A stretch of 64,000 nucleotides of DNA from an uncultured Verrucomicrobiota bacterium (GCA_937873455.1 CALMYG010000022.1:124001-188000), one strand, 5' to 3'. Counted from the stretch's first letter, positions 9,406-18,901 are shown. Program-made: numbers and translations. The notes: generated from the sequence alone by a model not told the origin.

Positions 9406-11178
9406 ATGCCGGGCGGAAACGGCAAATGGGATGCATTTAATCGCGGGTTGGGACGCCACCACGTCGCCGCCGCGGTGGCGGCTATGGTCGTCTCTATCGG
9501 CGTTCACGCCCTGTTGATCGCCCGGGTGGAGTCCTTGCCGATCCGGTCCGCCGCCGGCGGCCCGGAACGCCCGCGGTTCGTGCCGATTGAGATGGTAGAG
9601 GTCCGGCGTGAGCCGCCTCCCCGGGAGGAAGCCGTCCCGCGCGAACCGCTGGATGCACCTTCCGTCGAGGTTCCGTTCGCCGAAGACCCTGAGGAGGTGT
9701 GGACCGAGATGGCCACGCCCGAGCCGCCCCGGTTGCCGCTTCCTGATCCGGTGATGCCGGAGGCGCCACCGACTGCTCCCGATACTGAACCGCCGCCACT
9801 GGTACGTCAGGAAGTGCTCGCCATCCCCGAAGCCTTGTTGGCCGAAGACGTCATTGCGCTACCCAGGCGCTGGGACAACGCCGATATCCCCCGGATGGAG
9901 CAGGCGCCGGATATTCAGTTGCCGGTTGATCTTTCCGGAGACGCCTTGACCGCCGGTGCATTCGACCCCGCCGCGGTGGCCGCGTGGATCAGCGATACGG
10001 AAATCGGAACCCCCGACTGGTCGGCGGTGATTGGGTCGCGCGGCCGGAATAACGGACTGGCGCCTACGACGACCGCGCTGCGCCCGGTGACTCAGTCGGA
10101 TGCCACCCTCGATGAACGGCCCGAAGATGTGAGCCGACTCACCGGCATTGAAGATCTGCTTCAAGTCCGCATCCAAGGCTATCGTGACACGGATGGCTAT
10201 ACCTATTTCGCCCTTCAGGTCGAGCCGGCGCCCGATGCCGCTCTCACCGTGCAACCACGGGATATCCTGCTCATTCAGGACAGCTCCGCGAGCATGACCC
10301 CGGTCAAGATTGACGCCTGCCGTCGCGGATTGAAGCGCTGGCTCGACTTCATGAATCCCGGCGACCGCCTGGAAATTATTCGCTTCAGCGACGACATTCA
10401 ACCCGCGTTTGGGGCCTGGCGTACCTACGATGCCGCCACCCGTCAGGACGCCTTTGCGTTTATTGATCGTATCCGGGCTTTGGGCAATACTGACCTCTTT
10501 CGTTCTTTGCAGTCCGCCTTGGCGGTTGAACGCGATCCCGCCCGCGCCTTGATGATGGTATTGATTTCCGATGGCCGTCCTACGGTCGGGGTTACCGGAA
10601 GTTCAGAAATCATCGAAAGCATCACCCGCGCCAATCAGGGGGGCATGTCGATATTCGCGGTTGGCGGCGGTCCCAAGGTGAACAGCTTTTTCTTGGATCT
10701 GTTGAGTTATCGCAACCGCGGGGAAGCGGTTGTTGTCCGGGACACCGAGGGCATCGTTACCGCCGCGGAGGCGTGGGCCAAGCAGTTGCGCCGTCCCGTA
10801 TTGACGGATTTGTCGTATCGGTTTTCGCGGATAGATCCGGCGGAAATTTACCCGAAGCAGCTTACCCATCTGTTTCTGGACCGCCCGCTGATGATACACG
10901 GACGTATCCCCCAAACCGATGACGCCATTGTTTTCCAAGTAGTCGGCCGGGCCGGGGAAGCCTGGCATGATTTCGTCTTTGCTTTGGATCAATCCGCGGT
11001 GACCGGCGGTCCGGCCGAGCTGAGACGTCAATGGGCCTGGCAGAAAGTTTATCACATGATCGGCGATTACATCGGGGATGCCACGCCGGAACGGTTGGAG
11101 GCGATTCGCGCATTTTCCGATCAGTACGGATTGATCGTGCCGTACGGTTTCAGCCGGGCCCTGCCGAGGAGTATGTAG
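9406..11178 (+). CDS. Membrane-anchored VWA-domain protein with TonB-like proline-rich stalk
   Basis: 590 aa. A short cytoplasmic tail and one membrane segment (about residues 24-43, AAAVAAMVVSIGVHALLIA) are followed by a long Pro/Glu-rich stretch (50-150) of the kind that spans the periplasm in TonB-like proteins. Residues about 285-480 form a von Willebrand factor A domain with an intact MIDAS, DSSAS at 292-296 inside ILLIQDSSASMTPVK, so a divalent-metal-dependent adhesion or protein-binding role is likely. It starts 6 nt after rho and ends 2 nt before the next gene. Its partner is unknown. Confidence 0.75.
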   Translation: MPGGNGKWDAFNRGLGRHHVAAAVAAMVVSIGVHALLIARVESLPIRSAAGGPERPRFVPIEMVEVRREPPPREEAVPREPLDAPSVEVPFAEDPEEVWTEMATPEPPRLPLPDPVMPEAPPTAPDTEPPPLVRQEVLAIPEALLAEDVIALPRRWDNADIPRMEQAPDIQLPVDLSGDALTAGAFDPAAVAAWISDTEIGTPDWSAVIGSRGRNNGLAPTTTALRPVTQSDATLDERPEDVSRLTGIEDLLQVRIQGYRDTDGYTYFALQVEPAPDAALTVQPRDILLIQDSSASMTPVKIDACRRGLKRWLDFMNPGDRLEIIRFSDDIQPAFGAWRTYDAATRQDAFAFIDRIRALGNTDLFRSLQSALAVERDPARALMMVLISDGRPTVGVTGSSEIIESITRANQGGMSIFAVGGGPKVNSFFLDLLSYRNRGEAVVVRDTEGIVTAAEAWAKQLRRPVLTDLSYRFSRIDPAEIYPKQLTHLFLDRPLMIHGRIPQTDDAIVFQVVGRAGEAWHDFVFALDQSAVTGGPAELRRQWAWQKVYHMIGDYIGDATPERLEAIRAFSDQYGLIVPYGFSRALPRSM

Positions 11179-11180
11179 CC

Positions 11181-11903
11181 ATGCCGCATACCCGAATGAC
11201 GTTATCGGAAGCCGCCGATTACCTCACGATGACCGAGGAGGATATTTTGTCCCTGGTCAAACAGCGGGAGATTCCCCACGAGCGCGCGGGCAGTCGTTAT
11301 GTGTTCACGCGTTCGGAAATCGATGCTTGGGCCTCCCAACGCTTGCTGGGGTTGAAGGAGGACCGCCTTCAGGCCTATCACCGGCGTTCTTCGGCAAAAA
11401 TGCACGACCTCTCCAAAAAATCGGCGATCATGGCCGAATTGTTGCGGCCGGAGTGGATTGTGCCGGCTTTGACCTGCCGGACGAAGTCCTCGATCATTCG
11501 CGATATGGTGGAACTGGCCGACCGTACCGGTTTGCTGAACGACCGTGAGTTGTTGCTACACAATGTGATGGAACGGGAAAAGATGTGTTCCACCGCGCTG
11601 TCCGGCGGCTTGGCCATTCTGCACGGCCAGCATCATGAACCCTACCTGTCCGAGGATTCGTTTATCGTGCTGGGCCGGACGGTACAACCGATACCCTTCG
11701 GGTCGCCCGACGGACGAACAACCGATATGTTTTTTCTGGTCTGCTGTCAGGACGAACGGATTCATCTCCATGTCCTCGCCCGGATTTGCATGTTGTGTTA
11801 CCACACCCCGCTGTTGCTGACGCTTCGGGAAGCGGAGGACGCCCAAGCCATGTATGACGCGATTGTCGCCGTGGAAGTGGAGTTGATTCGCACCCAGTCA
11901 TGA
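11181..11903 (+). CDS. HTH-PTS EIIA fusion protein (PtsN-like)
   Basis: 240 aa from ATG 11181. Residues 1-60 are an excisionase/MerR-type winged helix (MTLSEAADYLTMTEEDIL, then FTRSEIDAWASQRL). Residues about 95-235 are a fructose/nitrogen-type PTS EIIA domain with the phosphorylatable histidine at His148 in LAILHGQ. Such proteins are regulatory and pass phosphoryl signals from HPr/NPr rather than importing sugar; the attached HTH suggests direct DNA binding controlled by phosphorylation. It is the last gene of the run that starts at the STT3-like protein. No PTS permease is seen in the window. Confidence 0.85.
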   Translation: MPHTRMTLSEAADYLTMTEEDILSLVKQREIPHERAGSRYVFTRSEIDAWASQRLLGLKEDRLQAYHRRSSAKMHDLSKKSAIMAELLRPEWIVPALTCRTKSSIIRDMVELADRTGLLNDRELLLHNVMEREKMCSTALSGGLAILHGQHHEPYLSEDSFIVLGRTVQPIPFGSPDGRTTDMFFLVCCQDERIHLHVLARICMLCYHTPLLLTLREAEDAQAMYDAIVAVEVELIRTQS

Positions 11904-11940
11904 TGTCCGCACGCGTCGAAGCCGTGCCCGAGGCGCTCGC

Positions 11941-12702
11941 TTACCGTTCCAGTTTCCACTCGCGCTGGAAGGTGGATAGCACCTCGCGATGGGTGAGGTC
12001 AAAGTGGAGCGGCGTGATGGAAACACAGCCAGCTTCCAGGGCTTGCACATCGGTGCCGGATTGGCCGGGCGAAAGTTCCATTTCGCCATCCATCCAATAA
12101 TACACATTGCCCCGGGGATCGGTGCGGCGGTGAAAGACTTCCTTGAATTGCGAGCGGCCCATCGTGGTAATGGCGTATCCGCGAATCTCGTCGTACGGGC
12201 AATTCGGAACATTCACATTCACCAGGGTGTCCGGCGGTACGCCGTGGCGGAGGATGTGGGCGGCCACGATGCGGGCCGCTTTGGCGCTGGTTTCCCAGAG
12301 CGGGTCCTTAAAGGTGCATAAGGATACGGCCATGCTGGGAATACCCAGGATGGCGCCTTCGGTGGCGGCGGAAACCGTGCCGGAATATATCACGCTGATA
12401 CCGGCATTGGGACCCAGGTTGATCCCGCTGATAATCAGGTCGGGCGGGGATTCCAGGAGCGCCTCCACCGCCAGCTTGACGCAATCGGCCGGTGTGCCGC
12501 CGATGGCATAGCCCCGGAATCCGTCAGGCCGGTTGATTTCCGCCACTTTGATCGGGTCGGAGATGGTGATCGCGTGACCGACCGCGCTCATTTGGGAGTC
12601 GGGGGCCGCCACCACCACGTCGCCGAGGTCTTTGACTGCTTCGTAAAGCGCACTCAAGCCCGGCGCATGGATTCCGTCATCGTTGCTCAATAAAATTTTC
12701 AT
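11941..12702 (-). CDS. surE: 5'/3'-nucleotidase SurE
   Basis: 253 aa. ATG 12702 gives the family's usual start MKILLSNDDGIHAPG, with the metal-binding Asp8-Asp9 pair; an upstream ATG in frame would only add nine residues. Other SurE signatures are present: ISGINLGPNAG, SGTVSAATEG and GGTPADCVKLA. SurE is a metal-dependent phosphatase of nucleoside monophosphates and short polyphosphates. It is alone on its strand, convergent with the preceding run and divergent from the SRP RNA gene. All motifs are intact. Confidence 0.95.
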   Translation of the reverse strand: MKILLSNDDGIHAPGLSALYEAVKDLGDVVVAAPDSQMSAVGHAITISDPIKVAEINRPDGFRGYAIGGTPADCVKLAVEALLESPPDLIISGINLGPNAGISVIYSGTVSAATEGAILGIPSMAVSLCTFKDPLWETSAKAARIVAAHILRHGVPPDTLVNVNVPNCPYDEIRGYAITTMGRSQFKEVFHRRTDPRGNVYYWMDGEMELSPGQSGTDVQALEAGCVSITPLHFDLTHREVLSTFQREWKLER

Positions 12703-12837
12703 GGGCAAAGCTTCCACGCTCCGCGCCAAACTTTCAACCGCTAACTTTCACCTTTTCAGCCTTGCGTTGGTGCCGTACATTGGTCGTAGGAATCGCGTTC
12801 CGCCTTGTTCGCCGCACGTTATTTGATGCCGCGCTTG

Positions 12838-12952
<115 letters not shown>

Positions 12953-12978
12953 GCGTGGTTCCCCCGAATGGTACGATT

Positions 12979-14724
12979 ATGGCATATGAAGTTTTAGCAA
13001 GAAAATGGCGCCCGCAGCAATTCGAGGCGGTGGTGGGTCAGGACCATGTGATCCGCACCTTGCGGAATGCCATGGAGACCAACCGTGTCGCCCATGCCTA
13101 TTTGTTCGTGGGACCGCGCGGCGTGGGAAAGACCTCGATCGCCCGGATCATGGCCAAGGCGCTGAATTGCCAGACCAACCGGGACGGCTCGCCGTGCGAT
13201 ACCTGCGCGTCGTGCCGGGAAATTTCCGCCGGCAATAACCTGGATGTCCTGGAAATCGATGGCGCCTCCAACAACGGCGTGGATCAAATCCGTGACTTGC
13301 GGGACAACGTCAAATTCCTGCCGGCGCGCGGCCCGTTTAAAATCTACATCATCGACGAAGTCCACATGTTGTCAATTGGCGCGTTTAATGCGCTGTTGAA
13401 AACGCTGGAAGAACCTCCGCCGCATGTGAAGTTTATCTTCGCCACCACCGAACCGCAGAAGGTTCCCGCGACGATTCTTTCCCGCTGCCAGCGCTTTGAC
13501 CTGCGCCGGATCTCCACCGGTGACATCGCCGCGCATTTGGCCAAGATCGCCAAGGCGGAGGAAATCGATATTGATGACGATGCCTTGTTCGCTTTGGCCC
13601 GGGGCGCGGAGGGCGGATTACGCGATGCCGAGTCGGCCCTCGATCAGGTTACGGCGTTTCGCGGAAAAAAAATTGTCGAGGACGATGTGCTGCAGGTGTT
13701 CGGTCTGGTTTCCCGGCAGCATCTGGAAGGGCTGTGCGATGCGGTCTTGCGCGGAGGCATTCCGGACATCCTTCGTATTGTCGCCGAGTTGGATGCCGCC
13801 GGCAAGGACCTGTCCCGCCTGGCCGCCGAGGTGCTGGATTATTTTCGCAACCTGCTGGTCATGGCCTACGCCCCGGAAGTTTTGACCCGCCAGGAGGTTC
13901 CGGAACAACAACTGAAACTCTATCAGGATCAGGTGGCGGGTCTGGATGCCGGACGACTGATGCGCATGGTGGACCAGATTATTCATGCCCAGGGGCAGTT
14001 GAAATTTGCTATTTCGCGCCGGATTGTTCTAGAAATGGCGTTGATCCGGGCCGCCCGGTGCGCCTCGGTGTTGACGCTGGATGAAGCCATTGCCGAACTT
14101 AAACAGGTGGCGGCGGAGGACGCCGATCCAACCTACAAACCCCCGGCGGTCACGATGGCCCGGGAAGCGCCGGCCCCTTACCGCGCTCCGGAAAAAACCG
14201 CTGCGCGGCCGTCTCCGCCTCCCGAGCCGCCGCAAAAAAAAAGCCGTGATGCCGTAACCCCGGCGGCGGGCGAAGACGAAATTGCCCTGCTGGCCAACCA
14301 TTGGAGCCATGTGTGCGCGAAGGTGGCGGCTATGGCCCCCTTGGCGCGATCGTATGTGCGCGATACCAGGCCCCATGCCATCACCGAGATCACCTGCGTA
14401 ATCGGATGCGATCCGGAATTTTCCAGCCACTTGCCGTATCTCCAGCATCCGAAATGCGTCATGGCCTTTCAGCATGCCATTGCCGATGTGCTGGGCCGCA
14501 AGGTGACGGTCCACCTGCAGGAATTGGAGCAGCCGCAGACCGGGCGGATGCCGTCCGACAATCCGGTTCCGAATGAACCGGAAGCCGGCGAGACGGGCGC
14601 AGAGGGGCGCCCCCTTCCGCCGGGCGCGGAGGCCTTGGCGCTCAAACGGAAATGGGCGGAGGAACCTGCGGTGAAACGCACCATGGAAATGTTTAACGGT
14701 TTAATCAGCGATATAAGAACATAA
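12979..14724 (+). CDS. dnaX: DNA polymerase III subunits gamma and tau
   Basis: 581 aa (tau). I chose ATG 12979 (MAYEVLARKWRPQQFEAVVG, the family start) over an in-frame codon 24 nt upstream. Clamp-loader ATPase: Walker A GPRGVGKT at 45-52, a four-Cys zinc site (ALNC...CDTCASC, about 64-79), Walker B IIDEVHML and the sensor SRCQRFDLRR. The N-terminal 370 residues are the AAA+ and collar domains; a Pro-rich linker and a tau-specific C-terminal part follow. Codons 419-422 contain nine consecutive A that can yield a 423-residue gamma product (separate entry). ybaB follows after 20 nt and recR after that, the conserved SRP RNA-dnaX-ybaB-recR order. Confidence 0.95.
   Translation: MAYEVLARKWRPQQFEAVVGQDHVIRTLRNAMETNRVAHAYLFVGPRGVGKTSIARIMAKALNCQTNRDGSPCDTCASCREISAGNNLDVLEIDGASNNGVDQIRDLRDNVKFLPARGPFKIYIIDEVHMLSIGAFNALLKTLEEPPPHVKFIFATTEPQKVPATILSRCQRFDLRRISTGDIAAHLAKIAKAEEIDIDDDALFALARGAEGGLRDAESALDQVTAFRGKKIVEDDVLQVFGLVSRQHLEGLCDAVLRGGIPDILRIVAELDAAGKDLSRLAAEVLDYFRNLLVMAYAPEVLTRQEVPEQQLKLYQDQVAGLDAGRLMRMVDQIIHAQGQLKFAISRRIVLEMALIRAARCASVLTLDEAIAELKQVAAEDADPTYKPPAVTMAREAPAPYRAPEKTAARPSPPPEPPQKKSRDAVTPAAGEDEIALLANHWSHVCAKVAAMAPLARSYVRDTRPHAITEITCVIGCDPEFSSHLPYLQHPKCVMAFQHAIADVLGRKVTVHLQELEQPQTGRMPSDNPVPNEPEAGETGAEGRPLPPGAEALALKRKWAEEPAVKRTMEMFNGLISDIRT
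14233..14257 (+). promoter_or_regulatory. A9 slippery run in dnaX with stops in both other frames (gamma/tau switch)
   Basis: Nine A residues at 14234-14242 are read CAA AAA AAA AGC in the tau frame. A -1 shift (or one extra A in the transcript) gives AAG CCG TGA, stopping at 14247-14249; a +1 shift (one A lost) stops at TAA 14255-14257. The run lies at residue 420, after the clamp-loader core, where gamma ends in E. coli (ribosomal frameshift) and in Thermus (slippage on an A9 run). The gamma product would be 423 aa. The mechanism is inferred; the sequence layout is direct. Confidence 0.7.
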
Positions 14725-14744
14725 CGTCAACAGGAGCGCCACGT

Positions 14745-15056
14745 ATGGTCAACATGATGAAATTAATGAAGCAGGCTCAATCCATGCAAAAAAATATGGA
14801 AAAGCTGCAAGCCGATCTCGCCGCGCGCGAATACGAAGCCACCAGCGGCGGTGGTATGGTCAAGGCGGTGGTCCAGGGTTCCATGACGCTGAACCGCGTC
14901 GAAATTGATCCCAAAGTGGTGGACCCTTCCGATGTCGATATGTTGCAGGATTTGGTGGTGTCCGCCGTGAATACCGCGTTGTCGAATGCGCGTGAAGATG
15001 CCGCTACGGAAATGGCCAAAGTGACCGGCGGCATGGGTTTGCCGGGCATGATGTAA
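14745..15056 (+). CDS. YbaB/EbfC family nucleoid-associated protein
   Basis: 103 aa, typical size. AGGAG lies 8 nt before ATG 14745. The N-terminal amphipathic helix (MMKLMKQAQSMQKNMEKLQA) and the following beta strands (SGGGMVKAVVQGSMTLNRVE, then IDPKVVDPSDVDMLQDLV) are characteristic. The family forms homodimers that bind DNA; its link to recR in nearly all genomes suggests a role in DNA repair or nucleoid organisation. It lies between dnaX and recR with short gaps of 20 and 6 nt. Confidence 0.93.
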   Translation: MVNMMKLMKQAQSMQKNMEKLQADLAAREYEATSGGGMVKAVVQGSMTLNRVEIDPKVVDPSDVDMLQDLVVSAVNTALSNAREDAATEMAKVTGGMGLPGMM

Positions 15057-15062
15057 CGCCGG

Positions 15063-15665
15063 ATGCGCTCACCGGAGAGTTTGGATCGGCTTAAATCGCT
15101 GCTGGCCCGCCTGCCCGGCGTGGGGCGCCGGTCAGCGGACCGCATGGCATTGGCAATCGCCCGCAACGCGAACGGTTACCTGGATCAGTTGGCGACTACG
15201 CTTCGCGATGTCGCCGCCGAGGTCGCATCCTGCCGGCTTTGCGGGGCCATGACCATCCGGGAGGAGAATCCCTGCCGCTATTGTACGGATGGCCGTCGCG
15301 ATCACCGCTTATGCTGCGTGGTCGAGGACCCTTCCGATATCGAGGTGATGGAGCGTTCCGGGGCCTACCGGGGCCGCTATCATGCGTTGCTAGGCAAGTT
15401 GGCCCCGGCCCGCGGTGACGGGATGGCCGTCGACCGGATTCAGGCGTTGACCCGGAGAATTCGCGCCGAGGGCATTGAGGAAATTATTCTGGCGCTGAAT
15501 AGCGATGTCGAAAGCGACGCCACCGCCCATTACCTGGCCGAGCAACTTGCCGGACTTCCGGTTCGTATCACCCGTTTGGCCCGCGGCATCCCGGCGGGAG
15601 GCGGATTGGCCTACGCCGACCCGGTTACCCTGGAAGCGGCCATGAAACACCGCACCGCGTTGTAA
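15063..15665 (+). CDS. recR: Recombination protein RecR
   Basis: 200 aa, normal length. Order: helix-hairpin-helix (LARLPGVGRRSADRMA), four-Cys zinc finger (CRLCGAMTIREENPCRYC, about residues 57-74), Toprim domain (CVVEDPSDIEVMERSGAYRG) and the C-terminal Walker-B-like segment (ITRLARGIPAGGGLAYADP). RecR acts with RecO/RecF to load RecA on gapped DNA. It is the last gene of the dnaX operon and converges with pabBC, with only 15 bp between the stops; I see no clear terminator there. Confidence 0.96.
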   Translation: MRSPESLDRLKSLLARLPGVGRRSADRMALAIARNANGYLDQLATTLRDVAAEVASCRLCGAMTIREENPCRYCTDGRRDHRLCCVVEDPSDIEVMERSGAYRGRYHALLGKLAPARGDGMAVDRIQALTRRIRAEGIEEIILALNSDVESDATAHYLAEQLAGLPVRITRLARGIPAGGGLAYADPVTLEAAMKHRTAL

Positions 15666-15680
15666 AAGATGTGGTCGGGA

Positions 15681-17447
15681 TCACCGTGCCGCGCGTAGTT
15701 CAACACGCCGCCAACCCCGCACCGAATTGATGAAATACAGCCGATCATCCGGCCCAAGTTCCGGTACGGTGATCGCCTGTTCGGTAAGCGTTCCACTTTC
15801 CACGAGCCGGTTCCGAAATACACCGGGCAACAACCCGCTGCTTAGGGGAGGGGTCAGCCAGCGGGTTCCGGATTGCACCACGACATTGCCGGTGGTGAAT
15901 TCCATCAGTTCGCCCGCCCGGTTGATCAGCAACACGTCGTCGACCCCGGCATGGCGCTTCAAGGCCTGTTGGTAAAGGCGACGGTTGGTCGTTTTGTGGT
16001 AGAGGTACGGCGAGTCGATGGCATGGCGCACCGTATCGATGGCGACCGACAACATCGGCGCCGATTCGGGATTGGCAAAATGTCCGGGCAGGGGCAGGGG
16101 AGTATGGGTAATGGCCAGGCGCCCGCGGCGGTCCAACGTCAGGCGAACGCGTTGAGCGCCCGGGCCGAGGTCTTGTTGAAACGCGGACAATTTCCGGGCG
16201 ACCGCATCCCGATCCCACGGAAATTCAAAAAACCGAGCGGCGGTTTGCATCCGGTCAAGATGTTCGTTCAACCACAACAATCCGGCATCCGGCTCCCAGC
16301 GCATGGTCTCCAACAACCGGAACGGGGTCGACGCCCGGGGGGTAAGAATCCGGGCCTTCAGCAAACACTCCCGGTATTCCTCGTCCGGCGATGAATCCCA
16401 GACGATCCCGCTACCCACCGAATACCGGGCGGGGCGGTTGTTGGTTTTGACCGCGGTACGTATGGCCACCGCCCATTGGCTGCGTTGGTCGGGTCCGCTC
16501 CAGCCGATGGCGCCGGTATAGACACCCCGGGGTTGCGTTTCCAGCGTGGCGATGATTTCCGAGGTTTTTATCTTCGGCGCGCCGGTGATGGAAGCGCTGG
16601 GAAACAAGGCCGCCATTAATTCGGGGAGTGTTGCCTCGGTTTCGGCCCGAATGGTGGAGGTCATTTGCCACAAGGTGGGCCATGGCGAAACGTCAAACAA
16701 CCGTTCGACGTCAATGCGACTGGGTTGGGTAACCCGGCCCAAGTCGTTGCGCATCATGTCCACGATCATGATGTTTTCCGACCGGTTTTTTTCCGAAAGA
16801 CGAAGCCGGTTTCCGGCCGCCGCATCGAGGTCGGGGTGAGGTGCGCGGGGGCATGTTCCTTTCATGGGCTGAACGGTTACCACCCCGGGATGTTGGCGAA
16901 AAAACAATTCAGGAGATGCCGAGGCGATGACGAAATCATCGGTTTCCAGATAGCAGGCATACGGTGACGGTTGGACGTGGTAAAGCATGGCGAAAAGGCG
17001 CCAGAAGTCCACCGGCCCTTCCGCGATCAGGGGAAAGGTGTAGTTGACCTGGTAGGTCTCGCCGGCAGCGATATGAGCCTTGATCCGCTGTATTTTTTTC
17101 CGGTAAGCGTTTCGGCCTTCCGTGGGTGTCCACCGGACAACCGGCGGGGCGGTCTGCTCAACGCAAAGTCCAGGACAGAGGATCGGTTCGTCGCAGAGGG
17201 CGAACCAGGCCAGGGGAAGGTCGGATGGCGCTGCATCGTTCACCGCAAAAGCGTCATCAAAAGCTGATCCGGCTTCGTAGGAGAGAAAGCCGACGGCATA
17301 GCGCCCTTGCCGGTTAGCCTCGGCGACCCGGTCGAGTGCTTGGGTGACCGACCGCCGGTCGTGCGCCACCACCAGTTCCCGGGGATCCGGCCACGTCACC
17401 CAGGCATCGTCGCCTCGGGGATGCCGGGTAACGATTCGAATATTCAC
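15681..17447 (-). CDS. pabBC: Bifunctional aminodeoxychorismate synthase component I / aminodeoxychorismate lyase
   Basis: 588 aa fusion for p-aminobenzoate (folate) synthesis. Residues about 1-350 are the chorismate-binding PabB domain; PMKGTCPRAP carries the lysine that marks PabB/TrpE-type amination, and GAIGWSGP and the SVGSGIVWDS segment are present. Residues about 370-588 are a class IV PLP-fold lyase (PabC) with YHKTTNRRLY (catalytic lysine region) and the GNVVVQSG and LLPGVFR segments. The start is GTG 17447, which overlaps the argA stop by 4 bp, so the two are translationally coupled. folC, another folate gene, is 16 kb away. Confidence 0.9.
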   Translation of the reverse strand: MNIRIVTRHPRGDDAWVTWPDPRELVVAHDRRSVTQALDRVAEANRQGRYAVGFLSYEAGSAFDDAFAVNDAAPSDLPLAWFALCDEPILCPGLCVEQTAPPVVRWTPTEGRNAYRKKIQRIKAHIAAGETYQVNYTFPLIAEGPVDFWRLFAMLYHVQPSPYACYLETDDFVIASASPELFFRQHPGVVTVQPMKGTCPRAPHPDLDAAAGNRLRLSEKNRSENIMIVDMMRNDLGRVTQPSRIDVERLFDVSPWPTLWQMTSTIRAETEATLPELMAALFPSASITGAPKIKTSEIIATLETQPRGVYTGAIGWSGPDQRSQWAVAIRTAVKTNNRPARYSVGSGIVWDSSPDEEYRECLLKARILTPRASTPFRLLETMRWEPDAGLLWLNEHLDRMQTAARFFEFPWDRDAVARKLSAFQQDLGPGAQRVRLTLDRRGRLAITHTPLPLPGHFANPESAPMLSVAIDTVRHAIDSPYLYHKTTNRRLYQQALKRHAGVDDVLLINRAGELMEFTTGNVVVQSGTRWLTPPLSSGLLPGVFRNRLVESGTLTEQAITVPELGPDDRLYFINSVRGWRRVELRAAR

Positions 17448-18730
17448 CCCAGATCCTTAAACAGTACCTTGGAGTGTCGCCCGCTTTTCATATAACGCGC
17501 GCGTCGTTCCGCCGGAAGCATGTCCGGGCTGCCTTCGGTGAATCCGCCCTTTTGTTGGAAATAATTAAACGCCTGGGTCGAGAGCGCGAACAGGCGCTTC
17601 ACCCCCATGATTTTCGCCTGGTTTTCGATGAAGTGCATCATTTTACTTCCGATGCCCTGATTCTCGTGGGCTTCGGAAACGAACAGGCACTCCAATTCGG
17701 CGCATGCGTCTTGTTTGGCGCCGTAAAGGCGCAGGGCCACACAACCAAGAATATTGCGGTCGATTTCAAAGACAAAGTAATCGTTGATGCGTTCCGTGAC
17801 ATCTTGGCGGGTTCGTTGCGCCAGTTGCTTGGCTTCCACGGACTCGCGAATCAACCCCATGATGGCCCCGATGTCCTTCTTCCGGGCGCGGCGTATCGCC
17901 TCGTATTCGTTGGCATGGATCATGGTGCCGATGCCCTCGTTGGAAAAAATTTCGCTGAGGAGGGCGGCGTCTTGTTGGCCGTCGATGATATGAACGCGGG
18001 CCACGCCATTGCGGCAGGCTCGGACGCCATGCCGAAGTTTCGAGGCCATTTCCTTGTCCAGGTCCTGCCGGTGTTTCTTGAGGTAGTCTTCACCTTCGGC
18101 CACGGAAAATTGCGCCCGCAGGGTTCCGCTGCCCCGGACGCCGTTGCTGGTGGTGATGAACATCAATTTCGCCGCCTTGAGCGCTTCGGATACCTCCAGG
18201 GCCACGCCGTCGGAATTGACCCGGAAGGTTTGACCATTGCCGTCCATTCCCAACGGCGGAATAACCGGAATGATCCCTTGGGCCAAAAGGTCCTCCAGAA
18301 ACGATGTTTCCACCCGTTCAACCTGGCCGGTGAATTGCTGGTCAACGCCTTCCAGTATTCCGGCGGGATGGGCGATGATGGCATTGGTAACCACCGCGCG
18401 CTGATCCGTATCCCGCAGCCCTTCGAGAATTTCGTGGGATAAACGGCTCGCCGCGAGTACGGAAAGTTTCAGGGTCGGGGCATCCGTGATTCCCATGCCC
18501 TCCAAATCGGAGGCGGGAATGTTCAGTTCATCGGCCAATTGCTTGATATGCACGCTGATGCCATGCACCAGAACAATCTTAATGTTCAAGCTGCGCAACA
18601 CGGAGATATCCAAAAGCAAATTGTGGAATGTGTCGGAGGCCAGAATTTCGCTATCGATGTTCAACACGAAAATCTTGTCCCGAAAACGAGCAATGTAACT
18701 TAATATACCGCGCAAGTCCGATAGATTCAT
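17444..18730 (-). CDS. argA: Amino-acid N-acetyltransferase (N-acetylglutamate synthase)
   Basis: 428 aa. The N-terminal amino-acid-kinase-like domain (about 1-280; IKIVLVHGISVHIKQLADEL, then IPVIPPLGMDGNGQTFRVN) is followed by a GNAT acetyltransferase domain (about 285-428) with the acetyl-CoA loop SEAHENQGIGSKMM. The last residues, SGRHSKVLFKDL, are the usual ArgA ending. The enzyme makes N-acetylglutamate, first step of arginine synthesis; the kinase-like domain normally binds arginine as feedback inhibitor. Upstream gene of the argA-pabBC pair. Confidence 0.9.
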   Translation of the reverse strand: MNLSDLRGILSYIARFRDKIFVLNIDSEILASDTFHNLLLDISVLRSLNIKIVLVHGISVHIKQLADELNIPASDLEGMGITDAPTLKLSVLAASRLSHEILEGLRDTDQRAVVTNAIIAHPAGILEGVDQQFTGQVERVETSFLEDLLAQGIIPVIPPLGMDGNGQTFRVNSDGVALEVSEALKAAKLMFITTSNGVRGSGTLRAQFSVAEGEDYLKKHRQDLDKEMASKLRHGVRACRNGVARVHIIDGQQDAALLSEIFSNEGIGTMIHANEYEAIRRARKKDIGAIMGLIRESVEAKQLAQRTRQDVTERINDYFVFEIDRNILGCVALRLYGAKQDACAELECLFVSEAHENQGIGSKMMHFIENQAKIMGVKRLFALSTQAFNYFQQKGGFTEGSPDMLPAERRARYMKSGRHSKVLFKDLG

Positions 18731-18901
18731 GGAAGATATTTAGCACATTTGGCGGCAGGTGCAATGTCGGATCGTTATCAGCGGCGGGCGGAGGGCGCAC
18801 CTCCATATCTCTTCACTTCATGAACGGACTTCAGGTGTTCGGTGTCACGAACAAGTCAACGAATCAGGGATGCGCCGGGATGCTCCCGATGCCGGGCGGG
18901 A

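Noticed and set aside
12955-12978. Eight-codon upstream extension of dnaX
   Set aside because: It overlaps the 3' end of the SRP RNA region and the family start is MAYEVLARKWRP at 12979.
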